Assembly (NCBI GenBank): GCA_947588355.1
Contig: CANPYI010000003.1
Span: forward strand, 1 to 64,000
Source: an uncultured Clostridia bacterium
GTDB taxonomy: Bacteria; Bacillota; Clostridia; Christensenellales; UBA1242
DNA length: 64,000 bases
Reading direction: 5' to 3'
Shown here: piece after piece, positions 1-9,421 of the stretch
Position numbering within the stretch: the stretch's first letter is position 1
How the letters are laid out: the number at the start of each line of letters is the position of its first letter
The notes under the pieces: model-generated
Told to the model about the DNA's origin: nothing
Seen by the model: the letters and a program-made list of their open reading frames with translations, nothing else
Database searches by the model: none
Made by a program: the position numbers and the translations under genes

Positions 1-151
1 GATGCACATACACTTGTGCTTTTTTCCTGACTTGTTAACTTACATTGACTTTTCAATAACTTTGCGTTATGGTTGTTGTTTCTTTTGCCTTACACTATTT
101 AATTGTCAAAGTTCTCGCACACTCAATTTACTTTTCGAGTGCGACATGTCT

Positions 152-181
152 ATTCTACACGATTCCTCACCCTTTTGTCAA
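152..181 (-). promoter_or_regulatory. Putative SigA-type promoter reading leftward out of the window
   Basis: Minus strand TTGACA (176-181), 18-nt spacer, TAGAAT (152-157); followed by an imperfect inverted repeat (CTCGCACACTC...GAGTGCGA). Confidence 0.5.
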
Positions 182-320
182 CACTTTTTCAAAAATTTTT
201 TACCTTTTTTCAACTTTTTTTCACTTTTCACCCTTTTTCCTCTCACCACCACCCCGCGTGTATCTCGAAAAATGGCTTAAAATTTAAATTTATTATTTGA
301 AAATGTATTTTAAAACAAAA

Positions 321-350
321 AAACCATAGGCAAATTTCCTATGGCTTTTT
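321..350 (-). terminator. Rho-independent terminator downstream of rpmF
   Basis: CCATAGG/CCTATGG stem flanked by A and T runs, just after the rpmF stop. Confidence 0.75.
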
Positions 351-355
351 AAGTT

Positions 356-553
356 TTACTTTTTTGAATCTTTCTTTTTATCTTCAACAACAGTTTTGTT
401 TTTATATGTTCCGCAATTTTTGCAAACTGTGTGAGGTTTTTTGAGTTCGTGGCACTTTGGACATTCAACAAGTGTCGGTGCTTCTACATTAAAGTTTGCA
501 GAATTACGAGTGTTTTTTCTCTGTTTTGAAGTTTTATGCTTTGGAACAGCCAT
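356..553 (-). CDS. rpmF: 50S ribosomal protein L32
   Basis: MAVPKHKTSKQRKNTR start and CPKCHELKKPHTVCKNCG zinc-binding motif. Confidence 0.95.
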   Translation of the reverse strand: MAVPKHKTSKQRKNTRNSANFNVEAPTLVECPKCHELKKPHTVCKNCGTYKNKTVVEDKKKDSKK

Positions 554-653
554 TTTCTTTCTCCTTTTTGTGAGTATTTATTATCAAATTTACGCCAAAT
601 TATATATCAAAAATAATTTTTTGTCAAGTCATTTTCACTTATTTTTCAAAATC

Positions 654-1868
654 TTATTTTTTCTTCTTTTTTGACGCTTCAACAATCGCCTTTGTTTCGC
701 GAGCCATCATAAGTTCTTCATTTGTTGGAACTATATAGATTTTTACTTTTGATTTTGCAGCTGAAATAAGTTGAACTTCTCCGCGTTTAAAGTTGGCATT
801 CTTTTTCTTGTCCAAAACTATGCCGAAATTTTCCAAACCTTCGCATATTGCTTCGCGAGTGGCATCACCATTTTCACCAATTCCACCCGTAAAGACAAGT
901 GCATCAACATGTCCAAGCACCGCCATAAAACTGCCGATATATTTTTTTACAGAATATGCCAACATGTCAAGTGCAAGTTTGCAGCGTTTGTTTCCTTCTT
1001 TTGCCTTGGCAATCACTTCGCGTTGATCACTAGAAACACCGGAAACGCCCAGAAGTCCGCAGTTTTTATTTAAGTAAGAGATCATTTCGTCAGTGCCAAG
1101 TTTTTTCTTTTTGCCTAAATACTGGATAATTGTAGGATCAACATCACCCGAACGAGTGCCCATAACAACACCTTGCAATGGAGTTAACCCCATTGTTGTG
1201 TCCACGCTTTTGCCATTTTCAACAGCAGTGATAGATGAGCCATTTCCAAGATGGCAAACGATAAGATTGACATTTTCTGGCTTTTTGTCAAGCAGTTTTG
1301 CAGTTTCAAGAGTGATAAATCTGTGGCTAGAGCCATGGAAACCATACTTTCTGGCATGATATTTTTCATAATCTTTGTAGTCGATAGCATACATAAATGC
1401 TTTTTCCGGCATAGTTGAATGGAAAGCAGTATCAAAAATAAGCACTTGTGGAACTTTTGGCATAGCCTTTGAGCAAGCATTTATGCCCTTTATATTTGCA
1501 GGATTGTGAAGTGGAGCAAGATCCTCCATTTTCTTCAAATCTTTCAAAACTTGGTCAGTTGCCAAAACGCTTTCATTAAAAAGCCAACCACCTTGGACAA
1601 CTCGATGTCCAACAGCATCAATCTCGTCAAGACTTTTAATGACGCCGCAGTTTTTGTCCACCAAAATATTTAAAACTTTTGAGATTGCCTCATCGTGATT
1701 TTTTGCCCCAGCAAATTCCTGAGACTGCCCGTCATGTTTGTAGGAAATGATTGGTTTTGAAAGACCAATACGCTCGCAATTTCCTTTTGCCAGCACTTTT
1801 TCTGTTTTCATGTCAAGAAGTTGATATTTAAGTGACGAACTCCCCGCATTGATAACTAATATTTTCAT
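654..1868 (-). CDS. ackA: Acetate kinase
   Basis: MKILVINAGSSSLKYQLLD, HRVVQGG, FDTAFHSTMP, GFHGSSHRF, GNGSS motifs; adjacent to pta. Confidence 0.96.
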   Translation of the reverse strand: MKILVINAGSSSLKYQLLDMKTEKVLAKGNCERIGLSKPIISYKHDGQSQEFAGAKNHDEAISKVLNILVDKNCGVIKSLDEIDAVGHRVVQGGWLFNESVLATDQVLKDLKKMEDLAPLHNPANIKGINACSKAMPKVPQVLIFDTAFHSTMPEKAFMYAIDYKDYEKYHARKYGFHGSSHRFITLETAKLLDKKPENVNLIVCHLGNGSSITAVENGKSVDTTMGLTPLQGVVMGTRSGDVDPTIIQYLGKKKKLGTDEMISYLNKNCGLLGVSGVSSDQREVIAKAKEGNKRCKLALDMLAYSVKKYIGSFMAVLGHVDALVFTGGIGENGDATREAICEGLENFGIVLDKKKNANFKRGEVQLISAAKSKVKIYIVPTNEELMMARETKAIVEASKKKKK

Positions 1869-1881
1869 AAAAATTCTCCTT

Positions 1882-2877
1882 TTAATTTTGTTTTGTTTTT
1901 TCTTCAACTTGCAAAGCAGTTATCGCCGAAACAACCACAATATCTTGCACAGAACAACCGCGCGACAAGTCATTGACCGGTTTTTTAAGCCCCTGCAATA
2001 TAGGTCCAACCGCATTCAGCCCGCCGATATACTGTATGGCTTTGTAGCATATATTCCCCGCTTCCAAATCCGGAAAAACAAGCACATTGGCATTGCCTTT
2101 CAAGTTGCTTTCTGGCGCTTTGTTTGCTGCCACGTTTGGCACCATTGCAGCATCAAACTGCAATTCACCGTCGCAAACAATTTCTTTTTCCTTTTTGGAA
2201 AACTTCTCAAAAGCGGACCTAACTTTTTCCACCATTTCGCTTTTTGCACTGCCCTTGGAAGAATAGGAAAGAAATGCCACTCTTGGCTGAATGCCAAACA
2301 TTTTGGCACTCTCGACACTTTGACAAGCCACACTGCAAAGAGTGTCAGAATCAGGATTTTCCAAGACTGCACAGTCAGATAAAATCAGCGGCTTGTTTTT
2401 CAAAAATTTGTTTTTGCCATAAATCAAAAAGAAAGACGAGATAGGTTCTTTTTTGCTTTTGCCTTTGATTATTTGAAGTGCAGGTCTTATTGTGGTGGCT
2501 GTCGAAGCCTCAGCACCTGCCACCATGCCGTCTGCAAAGCCACATTCCACAAGAAGTGTGGCAAAATAGTATGGATCTTTTTCAAGTTGATCGGCCTCTT
2601 GCATGGTCATGCCTTTTTCTCTGCGTTTTTCATAAAGTGCCTTGACAAGTTTTGCACGTTCTGGAAAAGTGACCGGATTGACTATTTCAAATCTTTCAAA
2701 TGCTTTGTCACGCAAAATCAAAGCACTTGCATCACCCACAAGCAGAACTTTGACGATATGATGTTTTTGCAAAATTTTCACTGCTTCAAAAGTGCGGTCA
2801 GAAAAACTCACCTCTGGAAACACAATCGTTTTTTGTCTTTTTTTTGCAGCATTTAATACATTGTCAATTTTAAACAT
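1882..2877 (-). CDS. pta: Phosphate acetyltransferase
   Basis: Full-length Pta-like ORF (ADGMVAGAEASTATTIRPALQIIK, GPILQGLKKPVNDLSRGCSVQDIV); paired with ackA. Confidence 0.95.
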   Translation of the reverse strand: MFKIDNVLNAAKKRQKTIVFPEVSFSDRTFEAVKILQKHHIVKVLLVGDASALILRDKAFERFEIVNPVTFPERAKLVKALYEKRREKGMTMQEADQLEKDPYYFATLLVECGFADGMVAGAEASTATTIRPALQIIKGKSKKEPISSFFLIYGKNKFLKNKPLILSDCAVLENPDSDTLCSVACQSVESAKMFGIQPRVAFLSYSSKGSAKSEMVEKVRSAFEKFSKKEKEIVCDGELQFDAAMVPNVAANKAPESNLKGNANVLVFPDLEAGNICYKAIQYIGGLNAVGPILQGLKKPVNDLSRGCSVQDIVVVSAITALQVEEKTKQN

Positions 2878-3000
2878 ATTCCCCTCTTTTTCTCAAAGAA
2901 AAAAATTATATCTTGTTTGAAAGTTACATTTTATATTTAATAAACAAATATATTTTAGAAAAAAAACAACTTCGATGTCAAACAAATAAAGGAGAAAATA

Positions 3001-3957
3001 TTGAAAAAATTTCGCAAATTTGACACAAATATAAGTTTTTTCAATATGGCATTCACAGTGCTTGTCATTTTTTTTCTTGTTTGCATGATAAGTGCACCTT
3101 CAAAATTTATTTCTGCTTCGTTGGACGGTGTGTCGGCTTGGGCATTTAATGTTCTTCCAAGCGTTTTGCCATTTATGTTTTTCACACGCACGCTTTCTGC
3201 CCTAAATGTCATGCCAACACTCACTCGACCGTTTTCAGTGTTGACCACAAAACTTTTCAAAACCCCGCCAATTTCCATATATGCGTTTTTTATGGCAATA
3301 CTTTCTGGCTATCCTGTCGGCTCAAAAATGGTCGCCGATTTGTATCTTCAAGGTCAAATAAGCAAACAAGACGCCTTCAAAATGTCGTCATTTTGTTCCA
3401 CTTCTGGACCAATGTTTATTGTTGGTGCTGTGGGAGTTGGAATGTTTCACAGCACAAAAATAGGATATATACTTTTTTTCAGTCATTTTGTCGGTGCGAT
3501 AATCAACGGCATTATCTTTCGCAACTTCAAACTCAAGCAAAACGAAAGTAATATGGAAAATGTAAAGCAACAAAAAACAGAGACGATAAACATCTCTGAC
3601 ATTGTCACGAGTTCCACACTTGCAATACTTTCAGTTGGCTGTATAATCACCATCTTTTTTATCGTAATAACTTGTTTTGAGCCTATTCTTTCATTATTCC
3701 CAGAAAATATCGCCTATTTTTTGGAAGGAATGATAGAAATAACAAAAGGTTGCCTTGACCTTTCCACGCTTTCAAATCTAAAGATGGCAGTCACAATGTG
3801 CTCGTTTGTGATAAGTTTTGGCGGAATTTCAACTTTGCTGCAATCATTGACAATGCTTTCGGCAGTGAAAATGCCGATAAAACTTTTTGCGTTTCAAAAA
3901 TTAATGCACGCAATATTTTCTGCAATAGTCACATTTGTTTTGTTGTCAATTTTGTAG
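3001..3957 (+). CDS. ylbJ: YlbJ/SpoVV-like sporulation integral membrane protein
   Basis: TTG start after AAAGGAG; multi-TM, LSGYPVGSKMVADLY and FCSTSGPMFIVGAVGVGMF regions typical of YlbJ/nucleoside-recognition domain proteins. Confidence 0.75.
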   Translation: MKKFRKFDTNISFFNMAFTVLVIFFLVCMISAPSKFISASLDGVSAWAFNVLPSVLPFMFFTRTLSALNVMPTLTRPFSVLTTKLFKTPPISIYAFFMAILSGYPVGSKMVADLYLQGQISKQDAFKMSSFCSTSGPMFIVGAVGVGMFHSTKIGYILFFSHFVGAIINGIIFRNFKLKQNESNMENVKQQKTETINISDIVTSSTLAILSVGCIITIFFIVITCFEPILSLFPENIAYFLEGMIEITKGCLDLSTLSNLKMAVTMCSFVISFGGISTLLQSLTMLSAVKMPIKLFAFQKLMHAIFSAIVTFVLLSIL

Positions 3958-4863
3958 TTTTGCGATTTCTTCTCGTGCAAGGGCGTCACAACGGTTGTTG
4001 TAAACATTGTCACTATGCCCTTTAACTTTGTTGAATTTCACATCAAGTTTTTCGGTCAGTGCCAAAAGTCGTTGCCAAAGGTCTTTGTTTTGCACTTCGC
4101 CTTTGCTGGCAGTTTTCCAATTATTAGAACGCCAAAACTCCAGCCATTTTTTTTCAAAAGCGTTCACAACGTAGGCGCTGTCGCTGAAAACTTGCACAGG
4201 CAGATTGCTTTTAATGCTCTCCAAGCCCTGTATGACTGCCATAAGTTCCATGCGATTGTTTGTAGTCTCTTTTTCGCCACCGGACAAAACTTTTTCTTTC
4301 CCTTTATATGAAAGAATGGTCGCCCAGCCACCTGCACCAGGATTTCCAGAGCAAGCGCCATCAGAGTAAAGCACAACGGCGTTCTGGCCGTCCAACACCA
4401 CGTCTTGTGTGTCCGAAATTTTGAGGGTTTGGCAAATTTCTTCAAGATTTCCACCCTCCTCAAATGGACAAATGGTCAAATTTTTGGCATCTGAAGAAAG
4501 AACTTTCCCGCAAAAAAAATTTGAAACAATCATTTTATCATCTTTCTTTCGTGGAATGATATGAATATGCAAATGCTTTACCGACTGGTTTGCGGCCTCA
4601 CCATTGTTGTTTAAAATATTCACACCATCAAAGCCACAATTGTCAATATAATGATTGCCTATCTTTTTTACTACTTGCATAACTTTGGCAAGTGTAGAGT
4701 TGTCGCATGTCATAATTGTCTCATAATGTTTTTTTGGCACAACAAGTGTGTGGCCATATGCATCATTTGAGATATCCAAAAAGGCAAGCACAAAATCGTC
4801 CTCATAAATTTTATAGCAAGGTATTTCGCCATTTATTATCTTACAAAAAATACAATCTTTCAT
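3946..4863 (-). CDS. HIT domain / ribonuclease HI fusion protein
   Basis: N-terminal HIT domain (CIFCKIINGEIPCYKIYEDD ... HLHIHIIP) and C-terminal RNase HI (LYSDGACSGNPGAGGWA, NNRMELMAV, VFSDSAYV, NNRCDALA) in one 305-aa ORF. Confidence 0.9.
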   Translation of the reverse strand: MKDCIFCKIINGEIPCYKIYEDDFVLAFLDISNDAYGHTLVVPKKHYETIMTCDNSTLAKVMQVVKKIGNHYIDNCGFDGVNILNNNGEAANQSVKHLHIHIIPRKKDDKMIVSNFFCGKVLSSDAKNLTICPFEEGGNLEEICQTLKISDTQDVVLDGQNAVVLYSDGACSGNPGAGGWATILSYKGKEKVLSGGEKETTNNRMELMAVIQGLESIKSNLPVQVFSDSAYVVNAFEKKWLEFWRSNNWKTASKGEVQNKDLWQRLLALTEKLDVKFNKVKGHSDNVYNNRCDALAREEIAKLQN

Positions 4864-4928
4864 TTTTTACCTCACAAGTTATTTTATCACCTATTCTTCA
4901 CTCAACAAAACAATTTTACACAAAAAAA

Positions 4929-4948
4929 AAGAGAGTTTTTGCTCTCTT
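4929..4948 (-). terminator. Terminator of the DegV gene
   Basis: AAGAGAG/CTCTCTT stem, U-tract on the minus strand. Confidence 0.7.
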
Positions 4949-5816
4949 ATTGATAAACTCTGTAAGTTCCGCATGCCAGAACTCTTGGTCCGGTGTGAGT
5001 GGCGATTGAAAGTGAAAGAGGATCATTAAAATCAAATTTGCACTTTGGAAACATTGCCTTAAGTTCTGCAGCAAACTCTTTCGCGGCCTCTTCATTGCAA
5101 GTGTGCGCAACAGAGATGTGCATTTCGCCACTTTCGACAAATTTTGCAAAACGACCTTCCAAGTCGTTTTTCAAAGCAGCAATCATAACCTCTTTTGCCA
5201 CCTTTATATTTCGCACTTTGGCAAGTTTGTCAAGTTTTCCGCCCTGAATTTGCAAAACGGGTTTTATGCCCAAAAGTGTGCCGATTGCCGCAGCGGCAGG
5301 AGTCACTCTGCCACCTTGTTTAAGATACTTCAGTGTGTCCACCATAAGATAGATTGAACTGTCCAAAGCAGTTTCCTCCAGCCAATCTTTTATTTCTTTG
5401 GCACTTTTGCCGTCTTTTGCCATGTTGACAGCATCAACCACAGACGCTTTCATAGAAATAGAAACACGTTTGTTGTCAACAACCTGAACTTTGCCCTCAA
5501 ACTCCTCTGCAAAACTCAAAGCAGTTTCACAACTTTGTGACAGTCCACTGGACATAGGAATATGTACTATTTCGTCATACTCTTTCAAAATTCTTTTCCA
5601 CTCGTCAACAACTTTGTTGATGTTTGGCTGAGAAGTTGTGATACGCTTGTCGCTTTCTTGAATCTCATAAAATTTTTCGTGCAACAAGCTCACGCCTTCA
5701 AAATATTCTTCCCCGTCAATAATAAAAGGCATCGGAATGATAATACAACCTATCTTTTTTGCATCATCGGGAAAAATGCCGCTGTTTGTGTCGGTCACAA
5801 TAGCAATCTTTTTCAT
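4947..5816 (-). CDS. DegV family fatty-acid-binding protein
   Basis: KIAIVTDTNSGI start, TSQPN, MSSGLSQSCETA, KGGRVTPAAAAIG-like motifs. Confidence 0.9.
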   Translation of the reverse strand: MKKIAIVTDTNSGIFPDDAKKIGCIIIPMPFIIDGEEYFEGVSLLHEKFYEIQESDKRITTSQPNINKVVDEWKRILKEYDEIVHIPMSSGLSQSCETALSFAEEFEGKVQVVDNKRVSISMKASVVDAVNMAKDGKSAKEIKDWLEETALDSSIYLMVDTLKYLKQGGRVTPAAAAIGTLLGIKPVLQIQGGKLDKLAKVRNIKVAKEVMIAALKNDLEGRFAKFVESGEMHISVAHTCNEEAAKEFAAELKAMFPKCKFDFNDPLSLSIATHTGPRVLACGTYRVYQ

Positions 5817-5951
5817 TAAATCTCCTCCACGAAATTGTTGACAACTCAACAATTTTCCTAAATTATAACATACAAGCGTCACTTTTCCAAACAAAACACT
5901 TAAAATTTTTTAATTATTAACAAAAAAAACTGAAAAAGAATAAAAAAGTAC

Positions 5952-6983
5952 ATGTTTACAATAAGTGTGTGCATGATAGTCAAGAATGAAGAAGACAATT
6001 TGCCGCGAATTTTGGAATGCGCAAAACAATTTGCGGACGAAATTGTTGTTGTTGACACCGGCTCAACGGACAGCACCAAACAAATTGCAAAAAAATTTGC
6101 TGACAAGGTTTTTGATTTTGAATGGTGCGACGACTTTTCCGCTGCCAGAAACTTTGCTTTTTCGCTTGCAAGTTGCGACTTTCAAATGTGGCTAGATGCC
6201 GACGATTTTATCACAGAAAAAAACATTTTGCGTATACAATCACTAAAAAAACAATGCACGGACACAGATGTGTTTATGTGCAAATATAACTTTTTCGATT
6301 TGACGTATTATCGCGAAAGAATTTTGCGGCGGTCAAAAAATTTCAAGTGGCAAGGGTTTGTACATGAAGTTATTTCTCCGTACGGAAAGATTGAATATAC
6401 AGATATAGAGATAGAGCACCGAAAAACAAAACCAAGCGACCCAAAAAGAAATTTGCGTTTATATCAAAATGCGCTTAAAAAAGGCAGAAAATTCAACGCA
6501 CGTGAGCAGTATTATTATTCACGTGAACTGTATTACAACAACAAATATATCAAAGCAATTGAGGGTTTTAAAAAGTTTTTAAAAATGCCCAATCTCTATC
6601 CGCCCGACCAACTTGGTGCCACCTTGCTTTTAAGTGAATGTCAATCTTTGATTGGTGAAAACGAAACAGCACTTGCCACCTTGTTTTCTGCACTACAAAA
6701 ATTTACACCAACTGCAGAACTTTGTTGCAAAATCGCCTATCTTTTTGAGGCTGAAAAAAAGACGGAAAGTGCTATTTTTTGGTTTAAATGTGCCTTGGAA
6801 TGTCCAAAGCAAACAGAAGGATTTGTGCAACAAGAATTTGAAGGTCTTGTGCCTTGCATAGAACTTTCAAAATTGCTGTACACAGCGGATTATGCTTCTG
6901 CAAAAAAATTTCACAAACAAGCAGAAAAAATTGCACCAAACAACAAATACGTGGTGTACAATCAGCAGTTTTTTGAAAACTAA
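5952..6983 (+). CDS. Family 2 glycosyltransferase with C-terminal TPR-like region
   Basis: ISVCMIVKNEEDNLPRILECAKQFADEIVVVDTGSTDST; helical repeat-like C-terminal half. Confidence 0.88.
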   Translation: MFTISVCMIVKNEEDNLPRILECAKQFADEIVVVDTGSTDSTKQIAKKFADKVFDFEWCDDFSAARNFAFSLASCDFQMWLDADDFITEKNILRIQSLKKQCTDTDVFMCKYNFFDLTYYRERILRRSKNFKWQGFVHEVISPYGKIEYTDIEIEHRKTKPSDPKRNLRLYQNALKKGRKFNAREQYYYSRELYYNNKYIKAIEGFKKFLKMPNLYPPDQLGATLLLSECQSLIGENETALATLFSALQKFTPTAELCCKIAYLFEAEKKTESAIFWFKCALECPKQTEGFVQQEFEGLVPCIELSKLLYTADYASAKKFHKQAEKIAPNNKYVVYNQQFFEN

Positions 6984-7001
6984 TTTACAAAAAGGCATAA
7001 A

Positions 7002-7027
7002 AAAAATCACTTTTTACAGTGATTTTT
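7002..7027. terminator. Bidirectional terminator between convergent genes
   Basis: AAAAATCACT/AGTGATTTTT stem. Confidence 0.75.
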
Positions 7028-7439
7028 CTTTATAAGTTTTTTTAATACGGTTGTCAACTATATAAAACTTAGGCTCAAATCCAATTTGTGTAACAACGGC
7101 AGACTTTCCAAAATCATTGGCCTTTAAGTGCGCAAAAAGTTGTTGTGCCTCTTGCTTAACGAGATGTCGAGGGATAATTTCATCTTCATCGCGCGTGGAA
7201 ACGCTGCTTTGAAGAAAAACGATTTGTTCTTTTGGAAAAGGCTCGTCACCTGTCTCTTTTTCTTGAGCGCAATATTTTTTATACATATCATCACAATCGG
7301 AAACCAAGTTTAAATATCTTAGTTTGGCATTTATTTCAGCCAACATTTCCGTTTCTCGTCTGCTGTTATTCAAAGTCAACTGTGAGGCAATCATCTCAAA
7401 TCCCCCTACTTGACAATACTTTACATCAAAATTCGACAT
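7014..7439 (-). CDS. Hypothetical protein
   Basis: 141-aa ORF, no recognisable family. Confidence 0.55.
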   Translation of the reverse strand: MSNFDVKYCQVGGFEMIASQLTLNNSRRETEMLAEINAKLRYLNLVSDCDDMYKKYCAQEKETGDEPFPKEQIVFLQSSVSTRDEDEIIPRHLVKQEAQQLFAHLKANDFGKSAVVTQIGFEPKFYIVDNRIKKTYKEKSL

Positions 7440-7554
7440 TTGTCAATACCTGTTTGAGTTTTTTTTAAAAACTTCTTCTCAAACATAAACAATTTGCAAA
7501 AGTTTGTTGCATTTTTTTTTGAAATATGATAAACTTACATCGCAAAAAGCACTT

Positions 7555-7644
7555 GCAGAGGTGTCCGAGTGGTTTAAGGTGCAGCCCTGGAAAGGCTGTG
7601 TGTGAGAAATTGCACCAAGAGTTCGAATCTCTTCCTCTGCGCCA
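7555..7644 (+). tRNA. tRNA-Ser (GGA)
   Basis: Acceptor GCAGAGG/CCTCTGC, anticodon loop CTGGAAA, long variable arm, GTTCGAATC, encoded CCA. Confidence 0.95.
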
Positions 7645-7669
7645 ACAAAAAAATTGCGCTATTTGCTCG

Positions 7670-7968
7670 TTTTCGCCTTCAGCGAAAAGCATCGCCTTGA
7701 CGCTTATTTTTTTGTCTACGCGACCAAACGCAATTCGTGGCTACGCCTAGCGAATTGGTCGCGACTTTTATGAAGGATAAACCCATCAGTTTGTTTTTTC
7801 TCTATCTTTGCGCCGCTTTCGCCCGTATTGAAAACCGCATTTCATTGGCGGTTTTGCGCAATCGCTCTTTTGATAGATGCCTTCAAAAATATTTATAAAA
7901 ACAAAGCATCACCTTGACGCTTATTTTAAAGACATATCTTGAAAATTAACTTGCCGTTCTGATATGTC
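7670..7968. repeat. Non-coding block with a 25-nt direct repeat and at least four inverted repeats
   Basis: AAAGCATC(G/A)CCTTGACGCTTATTTT at 7686-7710 and 7903-7927; hairpins TTTTCGC/GCGAAAA, CGCGACCAA/TTGGTCGCG, AAAACCGC/GCGGTTTT, GACATATC/GATATGTC. Confidence 0.75.
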
Positions 7969-7974
7969 AAAATC

Positions 7975-8002
7975 AAAAAAAGCCTTTTTAAAGGCTTTTT
8001 TT
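7975..8002 (-). terminator. Terminator of the SHOCT protein gene
   Basis: AAAAAGCCTTT/AAAGGCTTTTT stem. Confidence 0.75.
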
Positions 8003-8538
8003 TACAACAAGTCAAAAAGTTTTTGTTTGTATTCTTCCTCAGTGATTATGCCGTTGTCACGCATACGTTTCAAGTCTTCAATGCGCTTTTTCTTTTCTTC
8101 ATAAGCAGCATCATCTTTTATTGTCTGTTTTTCTTCTTCGCGTTCCTCATGTCTGATTTCACTCCTAGAGTTCATGACAATCACGTCAGGCACAAACATT
8201 GCAATAAACAAAAGCACCCAAGACAGCCAGCCACCGCTTATAACAATTATTATAAATCCTGCAACATAAAATCCTTGTGAAGTGCGATAATATTTTCCTT
8301 TATTTCTGACCGACCACATCAAAAGTGCACTGCCAACAACTCCAACAACAAAAGCAATTATGCTGTAAACCAAATTGAAAACTGAATAATTTATCATTGC
8401 GATGTATTCAACATAAGGTTCCAAGCCCGGAACATTAAAATGTATCAGAAGTGCAAACACAAAACTTGCTGTGACGCCTATCAAATTGACAATCGCGCTG
8501 GCAAGAATAAGATTTCTTTTAGTTTTGTTCATATACAT
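8002..8538 (-). CDS. SHOCT-domain membrane protein
   Basis: Multiple TM segments and C-terminal RIEDLKRMRDNGIITEEEYKQKLFDLL; start placed after GAGGTG SD. Confidence 0.75.
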   Translation of the reverse strand: MYMNKTKRNLILASAIVNLIGVTASFVFALLIHFNVPGLEPYVEYIAMINYSVFNLVYSIIAFVVGVVGSALLMWSVRNKGKYYRTSQGFYVAGFIIIVISGGWLSWVLLFIAMFVPDVIVMNSRSEIRHEEREEEKQTIKDDAAYEEKKKRIEDLKRMRDNGIITEEEYKQKLFDLL

Positions 8539-8643
8539 GTATATCACCTCACAAAACATCGATATGATATCATTATGTGAAAAATTTGTCAAACTATTTT
8601 GAAAAATATAAATTTTGCGCTAAAATCAAATAAAGGAGTTTTT

Positions 8644-9420
8644 ATGAGGATAGAAAAACGCACAATTGTCATCACTGGTGCTTCCAGTGGACTTGGAAAA
8701 GGCTTGCTTGAAAAATTTGAAGCAAAGGGAGACACAGTGGTTGACATTTCCTTGGATGGCAGGGACTTTGAGTGTGATGTTTCCGACCATAAAAAACTTA
8801 AAGAAGTTTTTTGCGAAATTCAAGAAAAATATGGAAAAATAGACATGCTTATCACTTGCGCCGGCTATGGCATAAGTGGTGCAATAGAACTTTTGGACGA
8901 AAAGGACACCCAAAAACAATTTGACGTCAATTTTTTTGGCACTGCAAATGCTTGCAAATATGCCATTCCATTGCTGAAGCCTCACGGAAAAATCATCATA
9001 ATTGCCTCTGCTACTGCACTGTTTCCGCTGCCTTTCAAGGCATATTATTGTGCCAGCAAAGCCGCAGTTGAAAGTTTTGCCCAGAGTTTGCGCATGGAAC
9101 TTTCACATACACAAATTCAAGTGACATCAATTTGTCCTGGCGACGTCAAAACCAATTTCAGTGCAAATCGAGTGAAGATATATCAAACAAACGAGCGCTA
9201 TGGCGATTCCATTAAACGCTCAACAGAGCCAACCGAAAAGACAGAGAGTCGCCGTATGAGTCCAGAATATGCCACCAAAAAAATGATGGAGATATGCGAA
9301 AAAGACAAATTGAAGCCAAGATATATCATAGGAAAAAAATACAAATTCTTTAATTTTGCAAGAAAAATTTTGCCAAAACGCATCATGAACAAGTTTTTGC
9401 TAAGGATTTTTTACAAATAA
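8644..9420 (+). CDS. Short-chain dehydrogenase/reductase
   Basis: TIVITGASSGLGKGLLEKF Rossmann motif, YYCASKAAVESF (YxxxK). Confidence 0.92.
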   Translation: MRIEKRTIVITGASSGLGKGLLEKFEAKGDTVVDISLDGRDFECDVSDHKKLKEVFCEIQEKYGKIDMLITCAGYGISGAIELLDEKDTQKQFDVNFFGTANACKYAIPLLKPHGKIIIIASATALFPLPFKAYYCASKAAVESFAQSLRMELSHTQIQVTSICPGDVKTNFSANRVKIYQTNERYGDSIKRSTEPTEKTESRRMSPEYATKKMMEICEKDKLKPRYIIGKKYKFFNFARKILPKRIMNKFLLRIFYK

Positions 9421-9421
9421 T

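Noticed and set aside
104-147. CIRCE-like element (GCACTC...GAGTGC)
   Set aside because: Spacer is longer than the N9 of CIRCE and one arm carries a 2-nt insertion, so HrcA regulation is not supported.
2-300. Three overlapping plus-strand ORFs in the first 300 nt
   Set aside because: Phe/Leu/Ser/His-rich translations of a pyrimidine-rich intergenic tract, no SD and no family resemblance; judged spurious.
1849-2382. 177-aa plus-strand ORF
   Set aside because: Fully antisense to pta/ackA; composition typical of shadow ORFs.
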